A DNA stretch of 64,000 nucleotides from Flavobacterium cutihirudinis (GCF_003385895.1 NZ_QRDQ01000007.1:1-64000), one strand, 5' to 3'; counted from the first letter of the stretch, positions 52,395 through 61,497 are shown. Made by a program: numbers and translations. The notes: generated by a model not told the origin, from the letters alone.

Positions 52395-53936
52395 TTAAAC
52401 TTCTTCTGCTTTTTTCCCAAAATCTTTCGGGAAAATTAAAAAACGGGATAAAATAATACCTGGAATTGTGGCAATTAAAACCCAAATAAAGAAGTTTCCA
52501 TAGCCTAAATATTCCTGAACGTAACCGCTCAACATTCCGGGAAGCATCATTCCCATTGCCATAAATCCGGTTGCAATTGCGTAATGCGCTGTTTTTGATT
52601 CTCCTTCGGCAACATGAATTAAGTACATCATAAAGGCAGAAAATCCGAAGCCATAACCAAATTGTTCAATTACAACAACAGCATAAATGTAATAAATTGA
52701 AGCCGGATGAAAATGTGCGAGTAAAATGAATCCAATTATTGGTAAATGCATCGTTAAAATCATTGGAAGCATCCATTTCGTTAATCCTTCTTTTGAAATA
52801 GCTATTCCTCCAAGAATTCCGCCTAACATTAAAGCAATTAAGCCACAAGTTCCATATATTAGTCCAATAGATTCAGTGTCAAGCCCCATTCCACCAACAT
52901 CGATAGTTTTTTGATTTCCTTTAGAGTCGATTAGACTTTTTATAAAATCAATTCGTGCTTTGTTTGCAGTTTCATATTCCTGTTTATCGTCTTTCTTAAC
53001 TTCTTCCAATAGCTTTTTTTGATCTCTCATTTCTGCTAATATTGGAAGATTTGAATATAGCGACTGCAATTCTGTTGCAGATAATTTTTCTCCTTTTATA
53101 ACTTTCGAATTATATAAATCAAGTGCTTTTACCTGACTTTCATCAGAAGCTAATTCTACCAGTTCATATTTTAACGGATCTATCAAAAAGGGTGTCAGCA
53201 TTTTCATTAGCTGTGATTCTCCTAATCGAAATAATAAGATAAAAGCAATGACAATCAATATTTGTTTTTTCTTAAAAAAGCTGGCAAATACACTTGCAAA
53301 ATTTTGTTTGTTGGTTGCAGCTGGTTTTTCGCCCGCATTTATTTCTGTTTTTGGAGTCGCAAAAAAGTTGTAGACCGTTATAAAAGTCATTAACAAACCA
53401 ACAGAAACCATTGTGTACGACCAGGCTTTTGTATTATCACTATATTTCTGTTCCAAATAACCTGCAAAAAGTACAACCAGTCCGTTTCCGGCTAGCATTG
53501 AAAGTCTATAAAAAGTACTTCTAATTCCGATAAAAAAAGATTGTTTATCTTCGGGTAAAACCAATAAATAAAAACCATCGCTCGCAATATCATTTGAGGC
53601 CGAAGCAAAAGCGGCAACCCAGAATATAGCTAAAGTAATAATGAAAAATCCCTTCGCAGGAATCGTAAATCCCACTAATAAAAAGGCAATTGAAATTAGC
53701 AATTGCATCGATAAGAACCATTTTCGTTTCGTTCCTGTTAATTCAATAAACGGGCTCCATAATGGTTTAATAACCCATGGCAGATATAATAAACTAGTGT
53801 AGAGACCGATATCTTTATTTGAAATGCCAAGATTCTTGTACATTAAAACTGAAACCGAAATGATTATGGCATAAGGTAATCCGGAAGCAAAGTTTAGAAA
53901 CGGAATCCAGAACCAAGGTTTATTATCTATTTTCAT
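52395..53936 (-). CDS. MFS permease, AmpG-like muropeptide transporter
   Basis: A 513-residue major facilitator protein of about 12 helices. The start PWFWIPFLNFASGLPYAII and DIGLYTSLLYLPWVIKPLWSP match AmpG, with the usual basic loop GTKRKWFLSMQ. A cytoplasmic insert of about 100 residues between helices 7 and 8 (about 245-340) is larger than in E. coli AmpG and charged. Expected function: import of GlcNAc-anhydroMurNAc(-peptides) from the periplasm. Its start overlaps the GHL10 gene by 14 bp, linking transport to the glycosidase. Confidence 0.82.
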   Translation of the reverse strand: MKIDNKPWFWIPFLNFASGLPYAIIISVSVLMYKNLGISNKDIGLYTSLLYLPWVIKPLWSPFIELTGTKRKWFLSMQLLISIAFLLVGFTIPAKGFFIITLAIFWVAAFASASNDIASDGFYLLVLPEDKQSFFIGIRSTFYRLSMLAGNGLVVLFAGYLEQKYSDNTKAWSYTMVSVGLLMTFITVYNFFATPKTEINAGEKPAATNKQNFASVFASFFKKKQILIVIAFILLFRLGESQLMKMLTPFLIDPLKYELVELASDESQVKALDLYNSKVIKGEKLSATELQSLYSNLPILAEMRDQKKLLEEVKKDDKQEYETANKARIDFIKSLIDSKGNQKTIDVGGMGLDTESIGLIYGTCGLIALMLGGILGGIAISKEGLTKWMLPMILTMHLPIIGFILLAHFHPASIYYIYAVVVIEQFGYGFGFSAFMMYLIHVAEGESKTAHYAIATGFMAMGMMLPGMLSGYVQEYLGYGNFFIWVLIATIPGIILSRFLIFPKDFGKKAEEV

Positions 53937-55494
53937 TAGGTTGATTTGGTGTATAGTTTTTAAATGGCTTTTTTAGGTCTATAGCAGTTGGCGTGCTTTC
54001 GTTGGCGTAATAATCAATAAAAGTGAAAGCGCAAGCTTTATAAAGATTCAGTTTTCCGGCAGCAATTGAAAAAGTGATTTGTCCATCAACTTCTTTTACG
54101 GTCACTTTTTCTACAATTTTTGTGGCATCATTAATATCGATTTTTGAAATGTGTTCACCTCCATAAACTACCATATAACGCACGTTTGTATTCAGCGGAC
54201 TTTTTACCGTAAAAGTGTATTTGATACTGTCTTTAGAATATTCCGCTATTTGTGGCGTGTCGATAATCACGTGTTTTAAATTCGGAACTGCAGCAGGAAG
54301 CGCTGGATATTGATATTGATTTTCTTCAAGATGACGAACCACGTCAAAGTTTTTGTTCATGAACCATTTAGAGCTGAAATAAGCACTTCCGGAAACATTT
54401 TTAAAGGTTCTCAAAAAGTCAATTTGAGTTGGAATTTCCTGCATAAAATTCCAGCTTTTATCGCCATCGGCTCTAATTTTATATGTAGCGTGACCAATAT
54501 AAATGGCGGTATTATTAGAGTTTTCAGACCACCATTTTACTAATTTTGAATAAGAAGCTCTGGTGTTATTCATGCTCCAATACAATTGTGGCAAGATATA
54601 ATCGATCCATTTTTGATCCATCCATAAAATTGGATCAGCGTATAAATCGTCGTAATTTGATGTTGATGCAGTTTCAGAACCTCTCGGATCCTGTGTTTTG
54701 TTTCGCCAAACCCCAAACGGACTAATTCCGAATTGAACCCACGGTTTACTGGCTTTTATAGTTGTTGAAATCGTGTGTACAAAGTTGCTCACGTTTGCGC
54801 GACGCCAATCGGCAAGGCTTAAACCTGCTCCATATTTTTTGTAAGATGCAGAGTCGTTAAATGTTTTTCCGGGGATGGTATATGGATAAAAATAATCATC
54901 AAAATGAATCGCGTCGATGTCGTATTTGTCAACTACTTCTTTTACGACTTTCGTCAAATGCGCCTGAACTTCCGGCAATGCAGGATCATAATAATATTTT
55001 CCGCCATATTCAATCATCCATTCCGGATGTTTGAAAAGATCGTGTCCTGGGCTTAAAAGGTTTTTGTTCAAATCGAAAGTCGCGCGATACGGATTCAGCC
55101 ACGCATGAAATTCAAATCCGCGGTTATGCGCTTGCTCGATCATCCACGCTAGCGTATCATAATAAGGATTTGGAGCCAAACCTTCTTTTCCTGTCAAAAA
55201 TCTTGACCAAGGCGCAAATTCAGAAGGATAAATCGCATCACCAACACTTCGAACCTGAACAATAACGGCGTTAAAATTTAGTTTTTTGTAGTTTTCCAGA
55301 ATCTCAAGATAATCTGCTTTTTCTTTTTCAACGTTGTCAGCAGCTGTTTTTGGCCAGTCAATATTTACAACAGTTGCAATCCACACACCTCTGAATTCGT
55401 TTTTAGGATGCAGTATTTTTTCCTGTGAAGTGGATTTCCATCCAAAGAAAAACAAAAATATAATAGAGTATAGTAAGTGCTGATTTTTATGCAT
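53923..55494 (-). CDS. GHL10 family glycosidase (DigH/YddW-like)
   Basis: A 523-residue exported protein. The signal peptide (about 1-24) is followed by the GHL10 domain (about 33-380): FRGVWIATVVNIDWP, VIVQVRSVGDAIYPSE, FEFHAWLNPYRA, DIDAIHFDDYFYPY, VQFGISPFGVWRN, DYILPQLYWSM. A C-terminal FN3-like beta domain (about 415-500) follows. E. coli DigH (YddW) is a glycosidase acting on denuded peptidoglycan strands. The coupling here to an AmpG-like permease, NagZ and AnmK supports a peptidoglycan-turnover role. Confidence 0.88.
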   Translation of the reverse strand: MHKNQHLLYSIIFLFFFGWKSTSQEKILHPKNEFRGVWIATVVNIDWPKTAADNVEKEKADYLEILENYKKLNFNAVIVQVRSVGDAIYPSEFAPWSRFLTGKEGLAPNPYYDTLAWMIEQAHNRGFEFHAWLNPYRATFDLNKNLLSPGHDLFKHPEWMIEYGGKYYYDPALPEVQAHLTKVVKEVVDKYDIDAIHFDDYFYPYTIPGKTFNDSASYKKYGAGLSLADWRRANVSNFVHTISTTIKASKPWVQFGISPFGVWRNKTQDPRGSETASTSNYDDLYADPILWMDQKWIDYILPQLYWSMNNTRASYSKLVKWWSENSNNTAIYIGHATYKIRADGDKSWNFMQEIPTQIDFLRTFKNVSGSAYFSSKWFMNKNFDVVRHLEENQYQYPALPAAVPNLKHVIIDTPQIAEYSKDSIKYTFTVKSPLNTNVRYMVVYGGEHISKIDINDATKIVEKVTVKEVDGQITFSIAAGKLNLYKACAFTFIDYYANESTPTAIDLKKPFKNYTPNQPNENR

Positions 55495-55533
55495 TTCAAT
55501 CTTTTATTAACAAAAACCAAAAATAGTTTCTTT

Positions 55534-55710
55534 TGCCACGAATTACACGAATTTTCACAAATTATTTTTTAAAGGAATAATTAAAAAGAAAAAATAGTGC
55601 AATTTGCGTAAGTAATGGTATTTTTTTTTAGCCGCGAATTACACGAATTTTCACGAATTGTTTTTTATACAGTCAGAAAAAATTAGTGGAAATTCGTGTA
55701 ATTCGTGGCA
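55534..55710. repeat. Intergenic element with direct and inverted copies of a 25-bp word
   Basis: GCCACGAATTACACGAATTT at 55535 recurs as a direct copy at 55631 (GCCGCGAATTACACGAATTT) and as an inverted copy at 55686-55710. The 55631/55686 pair can form a long hairpin. It lies between AnmK and the GHL10 gene. Confidence 0.8.
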
Positions 55711-55766
55711 ACTTTTTTATAGCCACAGATTAAAGGATTTTATAGATTAATCTTTTTAATCATTTA

Positions 55767-55784
55767 TCCCGATAGCTATCGGGA
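55767..55784. repeat. REP-like palindrome TCCCGATAGCTATCGGGA
   Basis: A perfect 18-bp palindrome, identical to 51984-52001. It lies 16 bp beyond the anmK stop and could also act as its transcript end. Confidence 0.8.
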
Positions 55785-55799
55785 GTGGCAAAAAAATAT

Positions 55800-57008
55800 T
55801 TAGCTTGGAAATGAAATTTTCCCCATTGTTACCGATGGAATTCCTTTTTTTGAACCAAAATTATAATTTCCTCCCGCAACCGTTTCATTCGCCAAAACGG
55901 CAAATAAAACCGCTTCTTTTGCATCGCCTGAAATTCCGAGAACGTCGCTTTTTTCGAATTTACAAGACAATAATTCCTGTAACCAACTCACCAATAACGG
56001 ATTCCTCGCGCCGCCGCCCGACATATAAACTGTAAACTCTTCGATTGGTGTTTTAGTATTTTGTACAACAAACAAAACCGCTTCGGCAATCGTTTCGGCG
56101 CTTAGGCGCGTTAAAGTGGCCAACAAATCTGGTGCCGAAATACTTTCTAAACCTAATTTTACCAAAGCCGAATTCACAAATTCATGGTTGAATAATTCCT
56201 GACCAATGGTTTTTGGGAAGCTTTTCTGGAAGAAAGCGTCACTTTTTAATTCGCTTAAAAGTGCTTGATTTACAGTTCCGCTTTTAGCGATTTCAGCATC
56301 TTTATCGAAACTTTTTTCAGGGAAAAACTGTTTGGTGAAAATATCAATTAAAGTATTTGCGGTTCCCGTATCGGTTACAAAAACTTCTTCCGCGTTTTGT
56401 GAGGCTGGCAAATAAGTAAAATTTGCAATTCCTCCCATGTTAAGCATAATTCGGTTTTCGCCTTTTTTGCTGAATAACAAATAATCGCCATAAACGGCCA
56501 AAGGCGCGCCTTCACCGCCCGCTGCAACGTGTTTTTGTCTGAAATCAGATAACGTTATAATTCCGGTTTTTACCGCAATATGATCGCCGTCGCCAATTTG
56601 CAAAGTCGCATTGGGGAATTTTTCCTGCTGATGTAAAAACTTTGGCGCGTGTAAAACCGTTTGTCCGTGTGATGCGATTAAATCAATTTCGCTTGCGGGA
56701 ATATTCCATTTTGAAAGACAATCGTTAATCATTCCGGCGTGCAAATCGGCAATCCATGCGTTTAGCAAAACCAAATGCTGAAAATCGATTGTTTTTTTAG
56801 CAAACACTTTTCTGATTTCGGTTTTAATGTCTTCGCTGTAATCGATGGTTTCAAACTGCTCGATTTTTACAACTGTATTTTCGCCTTCGCCCGAAACTTC
56901 ACAAAGCGCCAAGTCAAGTCCGTCAAGCGAAGTTCCGGACATTAAACCGATTATTTTTCGGGTTTCTTTTTGAGCTATTTTGTAAAGGGCGGTTATATTT
57001 TTATTCAT
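55800..57008 (-). CDS. anmK: Anhydro-N-acetylmuramic acid kinase
   Basis: The 402-residue ASKHA-fold kinase hydrolyses the 1,6-anhydro ring of anhMurNAc and phosphorylates it to MurNAc-6-phosphate. The signature IGLMSGTSLDGLD (about 20-32), SHGQTVLH, LQIGDGDHIA, NMGGIANFTYLP, VTDTGTAN and YMSGGGARNPLL cover the sugar- and ATP-binding loops. Length is slightly above that of E. coli AnmK. It closes the recycling set with NagZ and AmpG-like. A repeat-filled gap of 305 bp separates it from GHL10, so it may have its own promoter. Confidence 0.95.
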   Translation of the reverse strand: MNKNITALYKIAQKETRKIIGLMSGTSLDGLDLALCEVSGEGENTVVKIEQFETIDYSEDIKTEIRKVFAKKTIDFQHLVLLNAWIADLHAGMINDCLSKWNIPASEIDLIASHGQTVLHAPKFLHQQEKFPNATLQIGDGDHIAVKTGIITLSDFRQKHVAAGGEGAPLAVYGDYLLFSKKGENRIMLNMGGIANFTYLPASQNAEEVFVTDTGTANTLIDIFTKQFFPEKSFDKDAEIAKSGTVNQALLSELKSDAFFQKSFPKTIGQELFNHEFVNSALVKLGLESISAPDLLATLTRLSAETIAEAVLFVVQNTKTPIEEFTVYMSGGGARNPLLVSWLQELLSCKFEKSDVLGISGDAKEAVLFAVLANETVAGGNYNFGSKKGIPSVTMGKISFPS

Positions 57009-57292
57009 TTTGATGGAATGCTTTTTTGATAATGCTAAAATGGGATTTATTTGGGGATAAATTTAGAGAAAGTTGGGGATTTTTTGTTTTGAGTAGAATA
57101 ATATAAATCTTGCTTTTCATTGATATAAAATTACTTTGGAGAATCTATGTAGTTCTTTGTTCATGATTTTAAGAAATTATTAGAGCGCTTAAATATTTTA
57201 AATACGGTTTTCCATAATGGAAAGATGTTCTTTAAAAGTATATTTACATTGAAAAAAATCAAATAATCTTTATCAAAATAATTAGAACAAGT

Positions 57293-58153
57293 ATGATATT
57301 CAATATTTATTACATCAATTTCCCTAAAGTTTATGAAATAAAAATGATGCTTAGTAATGTAGTATCTTTAAGCAAAGAGATAACTAAGGATAAAATCACG
57401 GAAGGAGATGCGTCTTTAAAAGCAAAATTTGGACTAAATTTTATGGAAATGTTTAAACTAGGTGATGTTGAATCAGGTGGAAACATTAAAGGTTCAAATT
57501 CGAAAAAAGTTTTAGAAACTTTTGAAATTAAGACAACTAAATCTGTTATTTTGGATGATGTTGTAAAAAGTAGCAACACAATTACTTCTTTCGAAAAAAT
57601 TGAAGAAGGAGAGCTTGTCAAATTAGACAATATAAAACTTTCCCTTGAAAATGAAATTGAACTAAGGATGGTTAAATTTATGAATGGGGGCGCTTTTAAA
57701 GATTTAGTGGCACCTGGCACTAATGGAATGGATATGAATAATATTTTTAATTCAATGTTTAAAGATTATGCCTATAAAATTAAAGGCGAAAACGAAAATT
57801 TGGACAATAAGATTTTATTTAAAATTCCTTTAACATTTGAAAGTGAATTTGAAAGTTCTTACAGTGTAGATGATTTATTTGTAGGAAAGGTTTCGATAGT
57901 AGGGCTTTATAAAGGGAAAATAAAAGTTGATGATTTAAAGAATTCTTTTGAATATTTTCAAGAAATTGGTCAGCTTCAAAATTCTTTTAACATAAATAAA
58001 GAGGATGACGAAATACAGGATAGCCATTATTCTGCTCAAAACGTGAATAGCACTCCTTTTGATTTTAAAAGTTCCGGAGATGGTAATGATTATCATTATA
58101 TTGATTTATTGGCGATAGTTCAAAATGTTAATATTTCATCAAAAAACGACTAG
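57293..58153 (+). CDS. Unknown protein, first gene of the AAA+ cluster
   Basis: A 286-residue soluble protein, first of a tight plus-strand cluster. It opens with a hydrophobic beta stretch (IFNIYYINFPKVYEIKMML), then a glycine-containing variable region (about 40-75), a central part with KVLETFEIKTTKSVILDDVV, and ends HYIDLLAIVQNVNISSKND. The layout faintly recalls DUF6414-type proteins of phage and defence loci, but this is weak. The gene ends 2 bp before the AAA+ gene, so the two are surely co-translated. Met18 or Met19 is an alternative start. Function unknown; perhaps a sensor or substrate adaptor for the ATPase. Confidence 0.75.
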   Translation: MIFNIYYINFPKVYEIKMMLSNVVSLSKEITKDKITEGDASLKAKFGLNFMEMFKLGDVESGGNIKGSNSKKVLETFEIKTTKSVILDDVVKSSNTITSFEKIEEGELVKLDNIKLSLENEIELRMVKFMNGGAFKDLVAPGTNGMDMNNIFNSMFKDYAYKIKGENENLDNKILFKIPLTFESEFESSYSVDDLFVGKVSIVGLYKGKIKVDDLKNSFEYFQEIGQLQNSFNINKEDDEIQDSHYSAQNVNSTPFDFKSSGDGNDYHYIDLLAIVQNVNISSKND

Positions 58154-58155
58154 TA

Positions 58156-59400
58156 ATGAGGTTAGAGTTATTATTTTATGAGAAAGATGATTTTTTTGAT
58201 TATAGAGAATTAAAATACAGTGAAGGATATTCCATTATTAGTGTTTCTAAATTCATAAAAGATAATGAGTTGATTTATGAAGTGGATCCAGAAACGGAAA
58301 TCATTGACCTTTCAGTTCTTTCAGAGTATGTAAGTCTTCAATTATTACCAGAGCAAATACTGCCTCTATTTGATGATGAAATTATTTTTATTGCTGATAA
58401 AAAGCATAAAAAACTTCTATCATATGAATTACGATTTCTTTTTAAAGATTTTAAAGATGTAGAAAAAAGTTATTTAAATAAAGAAGTTAATTTAGAAAAT
58501 GATTCAAACGAAATACCAAAAAAAAGGCATACTAAAATTATTGATTTAGATGATGAATCTATTGAGGTGTTTTTTCAAAGTTTTAGAGAAAAATTATATG
58601 GGCATCCTAAATTTAAAGATGATTTAAAAGAAGAAATTAATACTTTCAGAATTTTTAATAAACTGGGAGAACATAAAATACTTTCTTTGTTTTTAATGGG
58701 AGATTCCGGAGTTGGTAAGACAGAAGTAGCAAGAACCATGTTCAATTGTCTTGATGGTAAAAAGAAATTAGCAAAAATAAACTTTGGGAATTATAGTAAT
58801 GAATTTTCTTTAAGTTCATTAATTGGTTCCGCTAGAGGATATACGGGGAGCGATGATGGCGAAATATTTATGAAAGTTAGAGACACTGATGTCGGGATTC
58901 TCTTAATAGATGAGTTTGAAAAATCAAACGCATCTTTATTTAATTATTTTTTGGATGTTTTGGAAAGTGGTAAAATGACAAGCTCCTTAGGTGATGAAAT
59001 TGACTTGAATGGGTTTATTATTATTTTTACTTCGAATATTAGCAAAGAGGATTTTTCTAAAAGAATTTCCCCTGAATTGAGATCAAGATTTAATTATAAA
59101 TGTATGTTTACTGTACTAAGTAATAAAGATAAAGAGAAATATATTGAATTTAGGGTTGGAAGTTTAATCAAAAAAGTAAAACAAGAATACAATATTGAAT
59201 TTCCTGATAATACGATTAATTATTTTGTAAAATTAATTGATGTATCAAAATATAAAAATATGCGTGATATAAATAAACAAATCAAAAAAGTTTTTTTAAA
59301 ATATATTGAAGATAATAATTATATCGATATTGAGCATGAAGAAGTTCAGTCTGCATCAAAATTTGCTGTAGGCCGGAAAATTATTAGTTTATTTAGATAA
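58156..59400 (+). CDS. ClpB/ClpA-type AAA+ ATPase with novel N-terminal domain
   Basis: A 414-residue protein. Residues 1-130 form an N-terminal domain of no family I recognise. The single AAA+ module follows: Walker A GDSGVGKT (182-189), a pore-loop region with GSARGYTGSDDGE (aromatic GY as in Clp unfoldases), Walker B ILLIDEFEK (from 248), sensor 1 IIIFTSN (about 288-294), Arg finger SPELRSRF (about 306-312) and the C-terminal lid. It resembles the second ATPase ring of ClpA/B but lacks the first ring, the M-domain and a ClpP-binding IGF/IGL loop that I could find. It would remodel or unfold a partner, perhaps one of its neighbours. Confidence 0.85.
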   Translation: MRLELLFYEKDDFFDYRELKYSEGYSIISVSKFIKDNELIYEVDPETEIIDLSVLSEYVSLQLLPEQILPLFDDEIIFIADKKHKKLLSYELRFLFKDFKDVEKSYLNKEVNLENDSNEIPKKRHTKIIDLDDESIEVFFQSFREKLYGHPKFKDDLKEEINTFRIFNKLGEHKILSLFLMGDSGVGKTEVARTMFNCLDGKKKLAKINFGNYSNEFSLSSLIGSARGYTGSDDGEIFMKVRDTDVGILLIDEFEKSNASLFNYFLDVLESGKMTSSLGDEIDLNGFIIIFTSNISKEDFSKRISPELRSRFNYKCMFTVLSNKDKEKYIEFRVGSLIKKVKQEYNIEFPDNTINYFVKLIDVSKYKNMRDINKQIKKVFLKYIEDNNYIDIEHEEVQSASKFAVGRKIISLFR

Positions 59401-59426
59401 ATAAAAATAATTCAAGAATATTTTAA

Positions 59427-60167
59427 ATGCCAAATTTGATTTCTCCAAATGAAATAGATGTTGATGGCTTTTTAGATGATTATTTTTTTTATCGATTAGT
59501 ATTTATAAACGTTTTGGATACTAGTCTAATTGAGATTGAAGATAGTCTTCAGATTGTTGAAGCAACGGATGTTAATTTTCGCTATATAAAACTAATTAAT
59601 GATGAAAATGATAATTTATCAGTATTACGTTTACAAGAAAAAAACTATGGTGGTAATAGATATTATTTAATAAATAAGTCGTACTCATTTGTACAACAAA
59701 AGGGTTACGCGTCAATTTTATACGAATATTGTTTTTGTCATTTGGAATTACCTATAATTTCTGATAAATATCAAACAAAAGCAGGTTCATCAAACTTGTG
59801 GAGTAAACTCCATAGAAAAATAAATAAAAACTATGAAATTTTCATTTACAATGATATAATAGAAAAAAGTAAAAGATTAAACTCAAAAGTTAATGATTAC
59901 TCAGTATGGGGAGTGGACTTAGAGATTGTGGAAATTTATAAGCAAACAAAAGATTTTCAATTTGATGCTATTGACTACCGAGATGTTTTTGAAGTTTATG
60001 ATCCTTATACAAATATAGGTAACGAATATATTCATAAGCAATTGGAGGATTTTATAAAAAATGGATTAGCTAAGAGGAAAAATAAAAAATCATTCAAGCA
60101 AAAAGTTAATGATAGAGTGCATCTTAGGTTAGTCGGTAAAAAAAAAATGACAAAATCTATTCCATGA
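59427..60167 (+). CDS. Unknown protein, third gene of the AAA+ cluster
   Basis: A 246-residue protein, 26 bp after the AAA+ gene. The middle (about 70-140: YGGNRYYLINKSYSFVQQKGYASILYEYCFCH ... ISDKYQTKAGSSNLWSKL, in pieces) reads like a degenerate GNAT-type fold, where a glycine-rich loop is followed by SD-x-x-(T/S) and LW. The similarity is from memory and weak. The C-terminus is strongly basic (KNKKSFKQKVNDR ... GKKKMTKS), suggesting nucleic-acid or membrane-surface contact. Function unknown. Confidence 0.7.
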   Translation: MPNLISPNEIDVDGFLDDYFFYRLVFINVLDTSLIEIEDSLQIVEATDVNFRYIKLINDENDNLSVLRLQEKNYGGNRYYLINKSYSFVQQKGYASILYEYCFCHLELPIISDKYQTKAGSSNLWSKLHRKINKNYEIFIYNDIIEKSKRLNSKVNDYSVWGVDLEIVEIYKQTKDFQFDAIDYRDVFEVYDPYTNIGNEYIHKQLEDFIKNGLAKRKNKKSFKQKVNDRVHLRLVGKKKMTKSIP

Positions 60168-60249
60168 TTTTATAAGATATTATCTGTGTACAATACTTTT
60201 CAGTAAAATTTATTAGCTTTATTTAATTAATCAGATAAAAAATACAATT

Positions 60250-60534
60250 ATGGATTTTAATATTTTAGAAGAAGGTGAATTTTCAGAAGCTTTTTTTGTA
60301 GAAAAAATTAATCAAGCAAAACGGCGTATTGTTGTTGAAAATAATTTGACAGATTTTAACTTTGATAAAGTTAGGCACTCATTAAGTATAAGCTTAAGCA
60401 CTAATGGCCGGTCATTTCAAGGTCAGTATATAATTTATGAAGTTCAAAGTGGCAAACATATTATTTGTCATTTAGAATGCTTTATGGATCACAACTTTAA
60501 ATATATTGATATAGTTGCAAGAAGTATAAATTGA
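60250..60534 (+). CDS. Small unknown protein (94 residues)
   Basis: An acidic N-terminus (MDFNILEEGEFSEAFF) is followed by a compact alpha/beta sequence ending YIDIVARSIN. It lies 82 bp after the AAA+ cluster on the same strand, possibly from its own promoter. No family recognised; cysteines occur only near the C-terminus (HIICHLECF). Confidence 0.6.
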   Translation: MDFNILEEGEFSEAFFVEKINQAKRRIVVENNLTDFNFDKVRHSLSISLSTNGRSFQGQYIIYEVQSGKHIICHLECFMDHNFKYIDIVARSIN

Positions 60535-60685
60535 AAAAGTTATTTAGGATGTTTTTTGGGTGTTTATATGAGATAGCACGATTTACAATCCGATATCGAT
60601 AATTTATTATTATACTTATTCGGGAAATTATCCTTGTAGGATTTTCAAACAGATGGCAAAAATGTTACATCTATATCATTAAGAC

Positions 60686-60976
60686 ATGAGTTACGAAAAA
60701 ATCAGAGAAGAATTTATTAAAAGTGCGGAAGAGTATATAAACGCAAAGCGCCAACCTTTTGAAAAATTATCAGGTATCGAACTAGTAGATGCAAAATCTC
60801 GTTATCTGGATGATTTTCAAGATTACATTACGCACCTAAACTTTACATTAAATGCATTGATTGACGAGCATTTGATACCTTTTCAAACCCTTGAAGAGGC
60901 AAATGCTTTTCAAGCTTACATGAAACCAACTTTTGGTAGTATTGCTGTAAAGTTTACGGAAGGACTTATTGATTAA
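60686..60976 (+). CDS. Small unknown helical protein (96 residues)
   Basis: An all-helical acidic protein (MSYEKIREEFIKSAEEYINAKR ... LDDFQDYITHLNFTLNALID), with no membrane segment or cysteine. It lies 151 bp after the preceding small gene. No family recognised. Confidence 0.55.
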   Translation: MSYEKIREEFIKSAEEYINAKRQPFEKLSGIELVDAKSRYLDDFQDYITHLNFTLNALIDEHLIPFQTLEEANAFQAYMKPTFGSIAVKFTEGLID

Positions 60977-61130
60977 ATTTCTTCAAAATCATCATAAGGT
61001 AATACTTCGATATCCCAACTTTAGATATAAGATTCCATATTTTGTGTCCACAATCAAAATGCTGACGCTAGCGAATGAGCCTTCTTCAACCATCGGAGAC
61101 GTATAAGCATCCAAATTATACGTCATGCAC

Positions 61131-61341
61131 CGTCAAAATTGAGCCTTTTCGGGTCATTTTTGAGGTCAGAGACGTCAAAATTGGAGTCATGCTACCTCAA
61201 ATTTGACGTCGATAACCTCAAATTTGACCTTCAAGACGTCAAATTTGGAGCTCGGAACCTCAAATGACCAGTATAGAACGTCAAATTTGGGGTTTGGAAC
61301 GTCAATTAACCATTATCGAACCTCAAATTTGGGTTTGATTT
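61131..61341. repeat. 21-bp tandem repeat
   Basis: Seven consecutive units of exactly 21 bp run from 61195 to 61341, each beginning C(C/G)TCAAATTTG or a variant. A 22-bp unit at 61173 and a looser one at 61131 precede them. Units begin with either CCTCAA or CGTCAA in irregular alternation. A frame at 61203-61406 translates as a TSNL heptad repeat, most likely by consequence of the 21-bp period. Confidence 0.85.
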
Positions 61342-61497
61342 TCAAAAGAGAAGATTTACATTTTCATAAGCCTTCTCCCGATAACTATCGAGAACGCTCA
61401 GGATGACAACCAGGTTAAAATTTCAAAAATAAAATCCCAAATTCCAACTCAAAAAACGATCTCAAAGAAAACCTCTGAACCTTTGTCACTATGTCAC
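61342..61497. other. Spacer with REP-like and CTTTG repeats
   Basis: It contains a degenerate copy of the CCCGATAGCTATCGGG palindrome (about 61376-61393, CTCCCGATAACTATCGAGAA) and the ACCTTTGTCACTATGTCACT repeat (about 61478-61497) related to 48786-48990. No gene. Confidence 0.6.

Noticed and set aside
61131..61341. CRISPR array
   Set aside because: Units are contiguous 21-bp degenerate repeats with no conserved repeat plus unique spacer, and no cas genes are nearby.
61203..61406. Protein with TSNL heptad repeats
   Set aside because: The frame arises automatically from the 21-bp period, has no homologue I recognise, and lies in a repeat-filled gap.
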